A DNA stretch of 64,000 bases from Papaver somniferum (GCF_003573695.1 NC_039358.1:158772920-158836919), one strand, 5' to 3'; positions 48,672 to 60,711 are shown, counted from the stretch's first letter. Program-made: numbers and translations. The notes: generated by a model from the sequence alone, not told the origin.

Positions 48672-50171
48672 AAATAAAGATTTTGGATAACAATATTGTT
48701 GAGTCAAACCTTAGCTCTAGCTTCTGAAACTTTTGTTTCCATTAGAAAAACAATATCCGGATTATGTCTTTGTATAATATCACCAAGTTAATCCTTAGTT
48801 TCCTTAGAGGCTAAACCTTGAACATTCCAAGAAAACACCTTCATTTTCCTTTTTACACTAACAAAACAGAATTGAACAATCTTATACTTGTCTCTGAAAC
48901 TGCTACAGTATCTTAGATATGATGCTAAGGAGAAAAAAGGTAACAACTTAAAAGGAAATGAAAATTGAGATTGCAAATGTGAAAGCAAATAGGTAATTAC
49001 CTGGCCATCTGTGGTTGAAGATGTTGCTTTGAGCCTTTTGTGTAGGTTTTGCTCTGAAACAGTCCCATGAAATGAGGTGGTAGAGTTAGGAGGTGGAGAA
49101 TTCACATCCAAACTAACATGCTCATTTGCTGAGGACTCTACATTGATCACAGGAGAGTCATGGCTTGACATATTGTCATCAATCTGAGCTAAAAGAGCTT
49201 GTGAAAAATCTCTAGATGTATTTGGACTATCTGGATCAGTGTTTGTTGCATTGAAATCATCAAAAGTAAGATCAAGTTCACCCAAATCTATATAGGACCT
49301 TAAAAGATCCAGATGTGAACCAAACCCAATACCATGACCCATGGATGATTTGTATTGCTGCATTTGATGCTCCACATTCTCCACATGCATGTATTATAAA
49401 TTTTCATTGCTTACTATAATATTACTAGGATCAGTAACTAACTCTGTTTGACCACTAATTTGACCCTCCTCAAATCTGATTCTCTTACTCTGTCTGTGGA
49501 CCACCTTCTCACTCTCATTTGTACTATTAAAATTAACATGTATCATACCTCGAGCATTACATCCAACTGCAGCCACTGGTGGAGAAGAGGACAAAGGAAT
49601 ATTCCTGATGCTATTATCTTCAGACTTCTCATTTAAAGTGACCTTATCCCTTGATACTTCCACCATATATTTCACCGGTTTAACAGCCGAAGACTCAGCA
49701 TGCATGCAAGCAGATTGATCAAGCATCACTGAACCTACAGGATTATGCTGAATAGGGGGCTGAGACATATCATTAAGAGCTGGATTTTCAGAGTTGATTA
49801 TTGCATGATGATCTTCTGAATCCTGCTGGAGATGATAACCTGCCATACTACTTGGTTTAACACCTCTCATATCTGGGTTAGTCCATGAAGGAGGATCCCG
49901 TCTGGAAGAAGTGGAAAGTTACAGTGGCGGAACTGGAAATATAACCTAGGGGTAGCTTTGGGCTTTTAGGGGTGGCTTAAGCCTAGTACGTGGGCTTAAT
50001 TTTAACAGCCCAACTAAAATAGGTAGTGGAAAACAAGGTTTTTTGGGCTCTCAGGGGTGGCTTAAGCCAGCCCTTGTCTGGCTGTAGTTCCGCCCCTGGA
50101 AAGTTATCCACGTTGTTGTTGAAGAAGATAAACTGCAATAGTTCCACACTCAGCTTCTTTGTAATCAATAG
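48672..50171 (-). pseudogene. LINE ORF1 C-terminal part and start of ORF2 endonuclease
   Basis: This is the 5' part of the interrupted LINE. From 49920 downwards a Ser/Asn-rich linker-like ORF1 tail is read (RDPPSWTNPDMRGVKPSSM), with a stop near 49391. ORF2 begins about 48844 with MKVFSWNVQGLASKETKD, the usual start of a plant LINE endonuclease, then hits a TAA at 48788. The endonuclease catalytic FLMETK follows before the CTAAC junction. The ORF1 nucleic-acid-binding domain is absent, which fits a 5'-truncated insertion ending at 50171. Confidence 0.85.
49922..50098. mobile_element. hAT-type MITE, 177 bp
   Basis: The terminal inverted repeats are CAGTGGCGGAACT and AGTTCCGCCCCTG. The 8-bp target duplication GAAAGTTA is exact (49914-49921 and 50099-50106). 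It is internally GGCTTAAGCC-rich with no coding capacity. It lies in the 5' part of the LINE. Confidence 0.9.
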
Positions 50172-50185
50172 TATGGGATAGTGTT

Positions 50186-50407
50186 AGATAATATATATAC
50201 TTGATTCAAAATTATTCCAGTTCAAGGAAGGGATTAGAGAAGTCATACAAATGATGGGGTGACTTAGGCATGAGTTCAAGCATTATTGCTTATTGTTCAG
50301 CAAAAAGAACGTAAGTGATGCACATACCATACAAATTTGTGCCAAGAAGCAGACTAAGACATGAATGGCGTGACTTTACTCATATGATAGCGTCTACGAG
50401 AGTTAAG
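50186..50407. other. unassigned spacer
   Basis: This is about 220 bp between the LINE target duplication and the truncated Copia LTR. I see no gene or repeat. It should continue the original target sequence interrupted at 9734. Confidence 0.5.
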
Positions 50408-50711
50408 TGTAAAAGTCTATATAGTTATACGACTTAGTCTCATTAGAAGATAAAATAGAATAAACTTCTGAGTGATAGATAAGTTTTAGTTTCCACATTC
50501 CTTTTGTTGATGAAGTTCCTAACTCCTCAGTAGATCTTTGTCTTCAATTGGTGAACATCGTGAAGTCTAAATCTCAACTACACATTCTATCCTAATCCGA
50601 GACATAACTATAAGTAGACTAGAAATCATGTATATAGTTTTGATCAACTAAACTTGACAAACAAGCTTGAGATAGCAACGCCTGCGAGTTCGACCGAGCA
50701 GTGCTCTAACA
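50408..50711 (-). repeat. truncated 3' LTR of the second Copia element
   Basis: From TGTTAGAGCACTGC (50711 downward on the - strand) it matches the 5' LTR start at 59180 for about 300 bp, then similarity stops near GTGTAAAAGTCT at 50408. The purine tract GGGGGAGATT is adjacent (50712-50721 on the complement). Confidence 0.8.
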
Positions 50712-50721
50712 ATCTCCCCCT

Positions 50722-51809
50722 TTGTCAATTTTATTGACAAAACTATCAATACATATGGATTACTAATAAACTTTGTAGCTTCTCATCCATTATACTTGAT
50801 TTCCCTGGCTCTTCAACATTCCTTGAATACTTCGATACTCCAAATACTACGACGATTCTGAACGTGTTCAACTCGGCATCATTGTTGTTGAAGATCCGTA
50901 GCCATAACAATAAGAAAATAAATATTCTCAAATTGTTGTACAATGTAATAGTATTACTATAGATAATCAAAGTTCAATTGTATCACAACTTTGAAATAAT
51001 AATATGGTGATATGTATCACTCCCCATTAGTCAATACTTCATCTTACATTGAAAACCACTCCCCCTTATATAATGATCCGTAAACCATATGTATGTAGTG
51101 TGAACTACCAAATAATTCTCCCCCTTTTTGTCAATATAATTGGCAAAGGTACGAAAACTACGAGATCATAATGAAAATTGCAAAAAGATACTTCATGACT
51201 AAAAGAGAACATATCAACTTTGTTTCGATGATTTCACATAGTTGAAACTTAGTGTGTTCATCAAGGAGTTTATAAAGATACAAGATAACTCCTCCAATAC
51301 TCCACAGTCGCACTCCCCACAAAGACATGGCAATTAAGCACAAGTTCAATTAAGAACTCTCCCCCATTTGATGCCATTCCCAAGAGAACAACATGAGCGA
51401 CCTTACTTTTACAAGAAAAGAAGGATTTCTTTGGACATTAACAAATCGCATGGATTTGTATCCAGTAAGCTCGAATAAATTGACCACAAGAAGACCTTAT
51501 TGATTAATTTAATCAGAAACGCTCAACATAAGAAAACTTACGGAGCCATACAATACTTTCACATAAAAGTGGATCAAAGATAAGAAAACACATATATCTC
51601 ATAAGCAATTGCAATATATAAAATCAAAAAGATTAAATACTGCAAAAATCTTCTTCCAAATAACTTTAGAATTTAAACAAATAAATCTAAAAACATTGTA
51701 AGATGAAAATCATAAAATAGCTATGTGAAATCACAAATAATGTTATTCCAAACCCTAGTTATCCTTCTTAAACATAAGAATAAATTCTCAAGAAGAAGTT
51801 TTCTCGACA
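50722..51809 (-). other. non-coding 3' internal region of the second Copia element
   Basis: AT-rich with no credible gene. It carries a hairpin homologous in layout to those of the first family: on the - strand CGTAAG and CTTATG around TTTT, followed by TTGAGC (51547-51521). G-rich tracts (C-rich on +) lie near 51015, 51060, 51120 and 51360. Confidence 0.6.
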
Positions 51810-52064
51810 TTAAGATTCTTGAAGAAAAAAATTATCGTCCCCGAACTCCTTCTCGTCAACATACATCGGAGTATAAGGTTCATGAAGAAAGGAGTCAATT
51901 CTAACAAACCTTTTTGACTGTTGCCGAACCAGGGCCTTCTGAATTTCCAGAGATCTTAGAACAATAACATTTATTTGCTGAATCTCCGTCCTTGTTTCTT
52001 TCAACTCTTCAAGAACATCAGAAAACTTCTGAAGATTTGAGGTGTTAGCCCTTGGTTTCTTCAT
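51810..52064 (-). CDS. small accessory ORF of the second Copia element, 84 aa
   Basis: The product is 84 aa, starting MKKPRANTSNLQKF. The middle is predicted-helical and heptad-like (VLEELKETRTEIQQINVIVL) and the C-terminus is acidic and aromatic (YVDEKEFGDDNFF). I recognise no family. Position, length and coiled-coil character match the 86-aa ORF of the first Copia family, though direct sequence similarity is weak. The open frame is intact. Function and expression are unknown. Confidence 0.45.
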   Translation of the reverse strand: MKKPRANTSNLQKFSDVLEELKETRTEIQQINVIVLRSLEIQKALVRQQSKRFVRIDSFLHEPYTPMYVDEKEFGDDNFFLQES

Positions 52065-52133
52065 ATTCTTCCTTTATATCTTCAAAGTTGTAGAGGAATG
52101 ATATTTTTCTTTTTCCTTAATGACTGATGGCTT

Positions 52134-54521
52134 TGAAAAGCGGGGGTCTAACAACACCACTCAATATTTCGCTTAGCAATCTGTATGGACTGACTCCGAA
52201 ATACTTTGCTAGATAATCAACTAGACAGTCAGACTCAATCTAGATAAAAGTTTCTCAAGGAGTTAGTATCTCTCTCTTGATTTGATTTTTACTCAAGCTA
52301 AATCCAATAGAGAGTCTTTATCAAATACAAGAAATACTTGGACGGTACCAAAGACCAATGTCCAAGGATCAATCAACTACAATCAACAACCAAAGGTTGG
52401 ATTAGAGAAGTTGATGATCTTAACGCACAACCTGTATTATTTCAATTATATAAAATATAATGCGGAAAAGAAATAACACAGACGCCAAAAATTTTGTTAA
52501 CGAGGAAACCGCAAATGCAGAAAAACCCCGGGACCTAGTCCTGATTGAATACACACTGTATTAAGCCGCTACAGACACTAGCCTACTACAAACTAACTTC
52601 GGACTGGACTATAGTTGAACCCCTATCAATCTCCCACTGATACAAGGTACAGTTGTACTCCTACGCCTCTGATCCCAGCAGGATACCGCGCACTTGATTC
52701 CCTTAGCTGATCTCACCCACAAACAAGAGTTGTTGTAACCCAAAATCACAGACTTGATAATAAACAGATCTGTCTCACACAGAAAAGTCTATAAAAGGAT
52801 AAATCTGTCTCCCACAGATAAACCCTAGGCTTTGTTCCGTCTTTAGATATAAAATCATGGTAACATGAACCAATTGATAATCCGGTCTTATATTCCCGAA
52901 GAACAGCCTAGATTAATCAATCACCTCTCTACAATCCTTCCTGACTACACAAGCGGATTGTTGAGGAATCACAAATAGTGAGACGAAGATGTTCGTGACT
53001 TCTTTATCTTGCGTATCGGAGAACTCTCACGATCTCAAGCCAATCGATCGATTGTACTCGTACGATAGAAGATGCAAGATCAGATCACACAACTACGATA
53101 AAGTAGTATCTGTCTGGCTTCACAATCCCAATGAAGTTTTTAAGTCGTTAATCTGATTTTAGAGAAGAAAATCAAAGGTTAATGGAGATCGACTCTAACG
53201 GGCGCACTAGTACCACACAGACATGTGGGGATTAGTTTTGCACAATGCTAGATGTCTCCTTTATATATCCTTCAAATCAGGGTTTTGCCTTAGTTACAAA
53301 GCAATTCATATTCACCGTTAGATAAAAACCTGATTTAGATTCAAGCTAATATTTCTCAACCGTTAGATTGAAAACTTAGCTTGTCACACACACTTGGGTA
53401 GACGTTTACTGGGTTCGTGAAAACCATGCCCAAACGAGTACGTGTATGTTGGTTCAACATAGTAACCCAAAAGGTTAACCATATGAGCATTTCATATTAA
53501 CCTTGTTCTTCTTCACCATAACTAGTTCAATTGACTCAAATGAACTAGTTACACAGTTGTTCGCTATGAGATCTTATGTAACTACACAAGACACAATTGA
53601 AGCAAAGATGATTCGATTTGATTGAATCGGCTCATGAACATTATAGCCACGGTTTGCATAAAGCATTCCTTAGTAATTTAATGTATCATGTTCAGAGCAC
53701 ATCTTTAGATCATAACCTCTTAAGTTCACAAACAAGTTCGCGGACTTAAGTTAATCGGTTGAGTTTTCCAAACTCAGCAGAAATTCTCAGAAAGAGAACT
53801 TCCGCCAGTTTGCGGACTGAGTTCGCGGACTAAACACACAAACGAGTATTTGGAAAATCCCAGCAGAAATTCTCGATCGAGAACTTCCGATAGTTCGCGG
53901 ACTTGTCAAGCCAATTCCACAACCCTCCCGATTTCTCTTGATCAACAAAGTTCGAAAATTTCGGTTCAAGGAATACATGGTTATGTAATCTAAACTCTCA
54001 TTTTAATCATTGAGACATTCAGAGGACGTTATGTAGACGTTATTCACAGACCGATTCACGTCGGAGCAATTCTCAAAGTGATTGAAACTTTTCATGACTT
54101 TCGTCACTAGGTGAAGATAAATTTTTTCAAAGAGAAACGCTTTACCAACACACGATTTCGAGATAAAATATAAGCAATGAATGCTCAGCTCGAAATGTCA
54201 AATGTGTATGATCTAGTCTATATAGCATACGACTTTTGTCTCATAAGAAGTAGGAGATAGAAGAGATAGACTTTTGAGTGATATATAAGTTCAAGTCTCC
54301 AGATACCTTTTTGTTGATGAAGTTCCACGGTTCCTTGTATAGATCTTCGTCGTTGTATGATGAATCGCCATGAAGTCCTTGAGCTCAACTACACTTTTCT
54401 ATCCTAGTCCGATACTTATCTATGTAGGCTAGAAATCAAGACTTATAGTTTTGATCACTAACATTGACAAACATGCTTGAGATAGCAACGCATGCGAGGT
54501 TGACCGAGCTATGCTCTAACA
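52134..54521 (-). repeat. solo LTR of the first Copia family (2388 bp)
   Basis: It runs on the - strand from TGTTAGAGCATAGC (54521) to GGCTTTTCA (52134), flanked by the exact 5-bp duplication GGCTT (52129-52133 and 54522-54526). In its leader and palindrome region (53725-53910) it resembles the 3' LTR type of the nested Copia element. It has no internal region, so it is a recombination remnant of a full insertion. Confidence 0.93.
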
Positions 54522-54726
54522 GGCTTAACATATTAACATCTTTTCCATCAGATGAGATGATCCTTGGAGTCTCCATAAAATTACGGAGTTTATGAAAAAG
54601 CACACAAAAACAATAGCTCCACAAGCAACCTTTGGATGAAAAGAGTTTCAGAGAAAGAAAAGAATGTACGGTTACGGAACCTATATACAGAGTGACAGGG
54701 TTCACGTACGATCAACATAAATAGCC

Positions 54727-56504
54727 CTAAAAAGGGTAAGAATGTCGATTTTGACCCTCTTTTTTTATATTCAAAGACTGAGAAATCTTTTCAATATCAT
54801 TATTTGTTGATATGAAAAGGATAACCAAAAAATCAGAAAACCAAAATTTAAAAAAAAAAAAAAAACTAGAATAGTTTCTGATCCTATAGTCCAACATTGC
54901 ACAACTCTTGTCTCTTTTCGAAATATGGGCACATGAGACAAGATGTACTTTCAACACAATTAAACTGTGTTGGGGTGAAAAGTAAATTTGTCCACCACAT
55001 GATTCCTGCACGGAATTTTCAACACTCATTTTCATAGGTCGTTTGGATCTAGTTCTTTTCTGTAGAGATCTAACTTTATCCTTAGAAATCAACTTCTTAG
55101 GAGATGAACTAAAAAGACATACCTCGGATGGATTTGACTTTAGAACAAGTTCGAGCTTGTTTGCTAATTGATTGGCTCTCCGTTGCAGTTTGTTGAAATA
55201 TCTTACTTTATGTTTGTACTTGAAATAATTAGAGAGTTCATGAACCTTAATAGTACAATAAGAACATGTCAAAGTGGAGGATGGTTCAGGCACCATAGCC
55301 GAACATGCTGCTAAACAAAGTGAAGTACCTGAAACATGTGAGGTAGAGTTTTCATTAGTCATAGAAAAATCCATTTCATCCTCCAATGTGGTCGATGAGA
55401 TTTCCCCAGGAAAAATATCAAGGTTGATGTGAGTATTGCTACAATTATCAAAATTAATATTTTCGCCACGGAGTGCTACACTTGATTTTTCATCTTCAGT
55501 CGAAGCATAGTGATCAGATGTTTCATCAAGAGTTGAACCAAGACCTTTATTCCCAGTGCATTTTCTCTGATTTGGACATTCATTGGCAAAATGACCAAAA
55601 CCCTTACACTTGAAGCACTATGGCATATCCTCATCATCAGTGTCAACAGTATCCCTGTTTTTAGGAGGGGCACGATCATGTGGTTTAACTGATGATCTCT
55701 AAACTGTCTTGTGATCAACGAAACTGAGTTGTCAAGATCTTCATTTGATGATTCAGTCTCAATAGGATCATCAGAGTTTCCAACACTTTTACTTTTATCA
55801 AGTAGTTTAGTGTTCTTTTCTGCTTTGAAAGAAATATCCTTTCCAGCTTTGGATGAATGCTCATGATCAAAGATCTTTAACTTTCCCAACAAGTGTATTT
55901 ATGGAAAGTGTTTCAAGGTTATTTCCCTCAACAATGGCATGTATCTTAGAATAGTATCTAGGTGGCAGCGATCTGAGAATTTTCATCATAATGTCCTTTT
56001 TAGGAATAGTCTTACCCAATGCAAAAGATGCATTAACAATTTCAGACACTTTGTGATTAAACTCATCAAATGACTCTTCATCAGCCGTACGAAGGTTTTC
56101 TCAATCAGAATTTATGTTTTGAAGCCTATTTCTTTCTCAGAGGTATTCCCTTTAAATATGGTTTCTAAGATATCCCAAACACCTTTAGAACGAGTGCATG
56201 TAGTCACATGGTGCTGAAGATCTGGGGTAATGACATGGATGGTAGCATTTAATCTGTAAGAATTTTTTTTTTCAGTGAGAATCTCGACAGGATCATACTC
56301 ACCAATATCTTTTGCAATAGTTACACCGTCTACTGTAACTAGTGGAGGATCATAGCCATTAACAACACGAACCCATGATAGAAAATCACGCGCTTGAAGA
56401 AAGACACGTATAACAATTTTCCACCATAAGTAATTCGAGCCATCAAAGACTAGCGGTACATTTATAGAGATAGCACTTATGTCCATAGAGTCAGATTGGT
56501 ACAA
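54727..56504 (-). pseudogene. Copia gag remnant (UBN2/DUF4219-like) with CCHC knuckle
   Basis: It starts MYQSDSMDISAISINVPLVF at 56504, followed by the Copia Gag signature FDGSNYLWWK and the UBN2-like core (TCTRSKGVWDILETIFKGN). Frame breaks follow near 56110 and 55880. The helical segment SLPPRYYSKIHAIVEGNN (56049-55867) and a zinc knuckle CFKCKGFGHFANEC (near 55620-55570) are readable in different frames. The tail is basic. Gag would coat the element RNA; this copy cannot make the full protein. No protease or pol follows. Confidence 0.8.
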
Positions 56505-56537
56505 ACACAGATTTATGAGGTCTTAGCGTGTTTGCCT

Positions 56538-56549
56538 GTTCTGATACCA
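56538..56549 (-). promoter_or_regulatory. primer-binding site of the second Copia element
   Basis: On the - strand TGGTATCAGAAC lies 2 bp after the LTR end. It is one base off the classical initiator Met-tRNA site (TGGTATCAGAGC). Confidence 0.85.
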
Positions 56550-56551
56550 AT

Positions 56552-59180
56552 TGAAAAAACAGGGGTATAACAACCACACCAAATAAGTCATTCGACAATA
56601 TGTATGGACTAAACTCCAATGTAATTCCGAGTACACCAACTTAAAAGTGAGACTCAATCAAGAATTATATCAAAAAGTTTTTATCTCTTTCTCAATATAA
56701 TCATCTAACAGATAGAAATCAGCGAGCCTGATTGATATGGGAAATAACTTAGACGGTACCAAAGACCAATGCCCAAGTGTCAATCAAGTTCTATCCAACA
56801 AACAAGGTCGGATTTATCAACTGATTGAACTACGCACAACCTGTGATATTTCAGTTATATAAAAATATAATGCGGAAAATAAATAACACATACACCAGAA
56901 ATTTTTTTAACGAGGAAACCACAAATGCAGAAAAACCCTAGGACCTGGTCCAGATTTGAACACCACACTGTATTAAGCCGCTACAGACTCTAGCCTATTA
57001 CAAGTTAACTTCGGACTGGAATGTATTTGAGCCCTAACCAAGTCTCACACCGATTAAGGTACAGTTGCGTACCTTACGCCTCTAGAACCACGCCAGATTC
57101 TGCGCACTAGATTCCCGTAGCTGATCTCACCCATAACTAAGAGTTGCTACGACCCAAAGTCGAAGACTTATAAACAAAACCTTTCTCCCACAGATATGCC
57201 TATTCTTTATTCGATTTTTGTTCCGTCTTTTGATAAAATCAAGGTGAACAAGAACCAACTAATAATCCGGTCTTATACTCCCGAAGAGCAGCCTAGAAAT
57301 ATTAGTCACCTCACAATAACCCAACTGATTAACAAGAAAAGTTATTGCGGGATCACAAGAGTCTGATACGAAGAACTGTTATGATTACTTTTTATATCTT
57401 ACATATCGGAGATAAATATCGAGTAAATCTTAGAGAAGATAAAAATCAATACGATAGAACAAGTAAGATCAGAATACGCAACTACAGAGAAAATCATTAG
57501 AATTGGCTTTACGAATCCCAATGAAGACTTCAAGTTGTTAACCTATAATGGTTTTGGAAAAATCTAGGTCAAAGGAGAATCGACTCTAGTACGCAACTAG
57601 GAACACATAAAAGTGTGGGGATTAGGTTTTCCGGTTGCTAGAGTTCTCCCTTATATAGCCTTTCAAATCAGGGTTGCTTTCAACCAAAGCTAAGATAGCT
57701 TAGTAACAAAGCATTCAATATTCATCATTAGATGAAATCCTAATTTAAGATTCAAGCTTAGTATGCCTAAAAATAAAGCAATCAATCTCCACCGTTATAT
57801 GGTCTTAGCTTGTTACACACAAATGAAGTATACTTTCATTTAGATATAGGCTATCGTACTTAAACGTGTATATCAAGTTGACTTAATTACAGTTAAACTA
57901 AGTTAGCCATATGAACACTTTTGTCTTAACCATATTCATCTAACACTTCTATATCAAATATGAAGATTTAGTCAATCATGAAAGATAATCAAATGAATCT
58001 AATTGTGTTTCAAATAGAGTTGTTCAATTGTTCGCTATCTCATAGTAATATATATGAACAATTTGAATCAAAATCAGTTTGATTCGTAATCGTACAAAGT
58101 ACTTATACAAGAATCAAGTCATGAACATTAAGACACGGTTTGCAAAGATTGCATTCCTTAGATCATAAATTTTTTAGTTCATGAGTATGTGATTCATACA
58201 CGACTAATTCTAGAACTTCACCACTGCGTTCACCAACCAGGTACGCGAACAGCAGCTCCAGACCTTGGCATAGTCAAGCCGTTCGCAAAACCGTTTCACG
58301 TATAACCGTTCCGGACCCAACTCAGGTAAAACTGTTCGCATACTAGGTATGCAAACAAGAGTTCGGGACCTTCTCAGGTAAACCGTTTGCATACTAGATA
58401 TGCAAACAAGAGTTCCGGACCTTCTCAGGTAAATCCGTTTGCATACTAGGTACACAAATAAGAGTTCCGGACCTGAATCATCGCAATACAGTTCGCATAC
58501 TAGGTATGCATACTGTGTTGTATCCAGACATGGGTAATCATTCTAAACTCTCATTTCATTCATTGAAACATCCTTGGAAGACAAAAATGGTTGTCTCACA
58601 CAAACCATTAGCTTCAAGTAATTTTCAAGTGTTCAAATGATCAATACGAAACTTCCCAAGCTAACATCAAATGACTGTCTCACACAAATCATATAAGATG
58701 TTCAAGGTAATTTTCACATGATCATCTTTTGACATTATATTTAGTTTCCAACAAATAGATTGTTTCCAACTTAACTCGTCAAGAATATGATGAACATAGA
58801 TAAAGAAAAAAGCTTCCAACACATATTACGAGAAATAGATAAGCGAGATAAACTCGGGTCGAAATATCAAATGTGTATAATGTAAAAGTCTGTATAGATA
58901 TACGACTTAGTATCATTATAAGATAGAATAAAATAGACTTCTGAGTGATAGATAAGTTTTAGTCTCCACATACCTTTTGTTGATGAAGTTCCTAGCTCCT
59001 CAGTAGATCTTCGTCTTCAATTGGTGAACGCCATGAAGTCTAAAGCTCAACACATTTTATCCTAATTCGAGATATATCTACCAGCAGACTAGAAATCAAA
59101 TATATAGTTTGATCAACTAAACTTGAAAAATAAGCTTGAAATAGAAACGCTTGCGAGTTCGACCGAGCAGTGCTCTAACA
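56552..59180 (-). repeat. 5' LTR of the second Copia element (2629 bp)
   Basis: It starts TGTTAGAGCACTGC at 59180 and ends GTTTTTTCA at 56552. Blocks shared with the first family include AGACTTCATTGGGATT and CTAATCCCCACAC. The palindrome repeats at 58334-58520 lie where the first family has its own palindromes. Confidence 0.87.
58334..58520 (-). repeat. tandem palindrome array, about 52 bp by 4, in the LTR
   Basis: Units start at 58334, 58385, 58437 and 58491. The core is GTTTGCATAC and GTATGCAAAC around TAG (read on +; the spacer is CTA on the element's sense strand), followed by a GAGTTCCGGACCTTCTCAGG-like linker. A weaker copy lies near 58231-58255. ORFs across it are repeat artefacts. 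Confidence 0.85.
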
Positions 59181-59560
59181 CCAGGTACGACTATCTTTAC
59201 CTTGATAGTTCGTGTATCCTGACCTTGTTTTTTCTGTTGTCGAGGTTTTTGTCATTCTCCTTCAAGAACGAGATATATAGAAATCGAAAAGTTCTCTTCG
59301 TCTCAGACTTTGTGATTCCTCAAAATAAATATTTAAAACTCTTCTATATTGATTGGTTTAAGATCGTTCTTGAGAGGTGGTTAATAATCCAAGATTATCA
59401 ACCTTGATCTATTCCATCTAAAAAGAAATTAAAGAGGCTTATCTGTTAGAGGAAGATTGGTATCAAAATTTTATACTTAAGTTGAAGCAACTCTTAGGCT
59501 GTAAAGGACGTCAGCTAAGAGAATCTATTCTACCTCCCTAACAACAACTCTATATCATTT
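59181..59560 (+). repeat. old diverged Copia LTR fragment
   Basis: Short blocks match the 3' half of the Copia LTRs in order: CTTCGTCTCA then TTTGTGATTCCTC (near 59297-59322), GAGAGGTGGTTAATAATC, and GCAACTCTTAG then GTCAGCTAAGAGAATC (59487-59525). It is too degraded to define ends. Its orientation is opposite to the neighbouring element. Confidence 0.5.
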
Positions 59561-60700
59561 TCATAATATCCATGAGAAAAGTGGATTTCATACCACTGTG
59601 TAGAGTTCTGTTAGGATTTATGAGTAGAGCTCGGACTCAATCACGATCCATGCGATCTGTAGAGTCTTGAAGACCCTCAAAATCACCAGATCTACTTCCT
59701 TTTCATCGATTTTTTTAAATATTTTTGTTTTTTTAAGATTTCTATGTTTTCCTCAAGATGCTCAGGAGAGTAGTAGGTCAGAGTAAAAATGGAGTTTTAA
59801 ACACTTCGGGACTCAAACGATCTCCTCCGTGAAGGAGCTGGGAAGAAACATTAGTCAGTAAGATTCATAAGAGAAATATTATCCTATGAGAGTTGAAAAG
59901 ACGGACTTTTTCATGATGTTCATCATCAAACTCACAATAATCCAAGATATTCTTCTTAGAAACCTAACTCTAAGTCAAGGGGAATGATTAATGAGTACAT
60001 AATCATTCATCAAACTCAAGGTTTGTTCAAAACCAAAAGTTTAAAGATGATGAGAGATATTTCCTAGAATGGGAAGATATGCTCAATCGCCCTAATTTGG
60101 TTTTTTCCCAATAGAGGTAAAACGTGTAGGAGGAGGTATTTTTCTCAAAAAGAGAGACAGATAAAACACCTTTTCTCCATCATTTGAAACCTCATGCAAG
60201 TAGGGAATGTTTTGACATCTTCACATGTCTCCAAAATGTACTAGAAAGTCTTCTTGTACAAAAGTTGTCCAGTCTGAACTCGGACTTAGTAATTGCACGT
60301 GACCTGCAAGCTTAGGGTCCCACCGTTTGAGGGTAAAAACTGGTTCTGCTATTTTTTATAAATTTGGGTGTGTTGATGGGGAACAAATTCAAACCCTAAA
60401 CAATGCACTGCACGAGAGTACTTTTAGATTCGAGAGATCAATCTGTAAGACTCTGGCCTAAACCAAGAAATGGTCGTTCTAGATTCATTTTGGTCACAAA
60501 GTGAAAGAGAAGGGGTTGATCTTAGGGAGGGAAGCGAAGAAGGTGTTTGAGATCCAAATGTTGAATTGTAAAGGTGTGGCTGTTTTATGACTTGTATCAG
60601 AATATGGAACTGGCTTGCAGAATGTAAGATATCAGTTCTTGGTGTTTTATGGATACTGTGTTAATAACATTTGTGTTCCCCTTGTCGAAATAGGTTGAAA
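59561..60700. other. unassigned, possible transcribed part of a - strand LTR
   Basis: About 1.1 kb without recognisable coding content. It would lie downstream of the - strand TATA-like box at 60711-60701 if that box belongs to an LTR. The open frames here show no family signal. Confidence 0.3.
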
Positions 60701-60711
60701 ACCTATTTATA
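60701..60711 (-). promoter_or_regulatory. TATA-like box on the - strand
   Basis: On the - strand the sequence reads TATAAATAGGT, a near-canonical plant TATA box. With the repeat array on its upstream side (61.3-62.4 kb) it resembles an LTR promoter. No gene start follows. Confidence 0.4.

Larger units (their letters stand above)
9734..50185 (-). mobile_element. L1-type LINE containing the whole nested complex
   Basis: TATGGGATAGTG occurs at 9734-9745, directly before a T run that is the element's poly(A) on the - strand, and again at 50172-50183 just outside the other end. This is a 12-bp target-site duplication (14 if the following TT is counted). LINE sequence is present at 9746-13693 and 48672-50171. 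Without the insertions the element is about 5.3 kb and appears 5'-truncated, because only the C-terminal part of ORF1 is visible. The interruption at 13694-48666 is flanked by CTAAC on both sides. Confidence 0.9.
50408..59180 (-). mobile_element. second non-autonomous Copia element (diverged family), 3'-truncated
   Basis: On the - strand: 5' LTR 59180-56552, primer site, gag remnant, small ORF, purine tract, then only about 300 bp of 3' LTR. A solo LTR of the first family is inserted at 52134-54521. LTR termini (TGTTAGAGCACTGC and TTTTTTCA) and the 3' region are recognisably related to the first Copia family. No pol domain is present. The target duplication cannot be checked because one end is lost. 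Confidence 0.85.

Noticed and set aside
58210..58455. 81-aa - strand ORF with internal repeats
   Set aside because: It is produced by the palindrome tandem repeat in the LTR and is not a protein gene.
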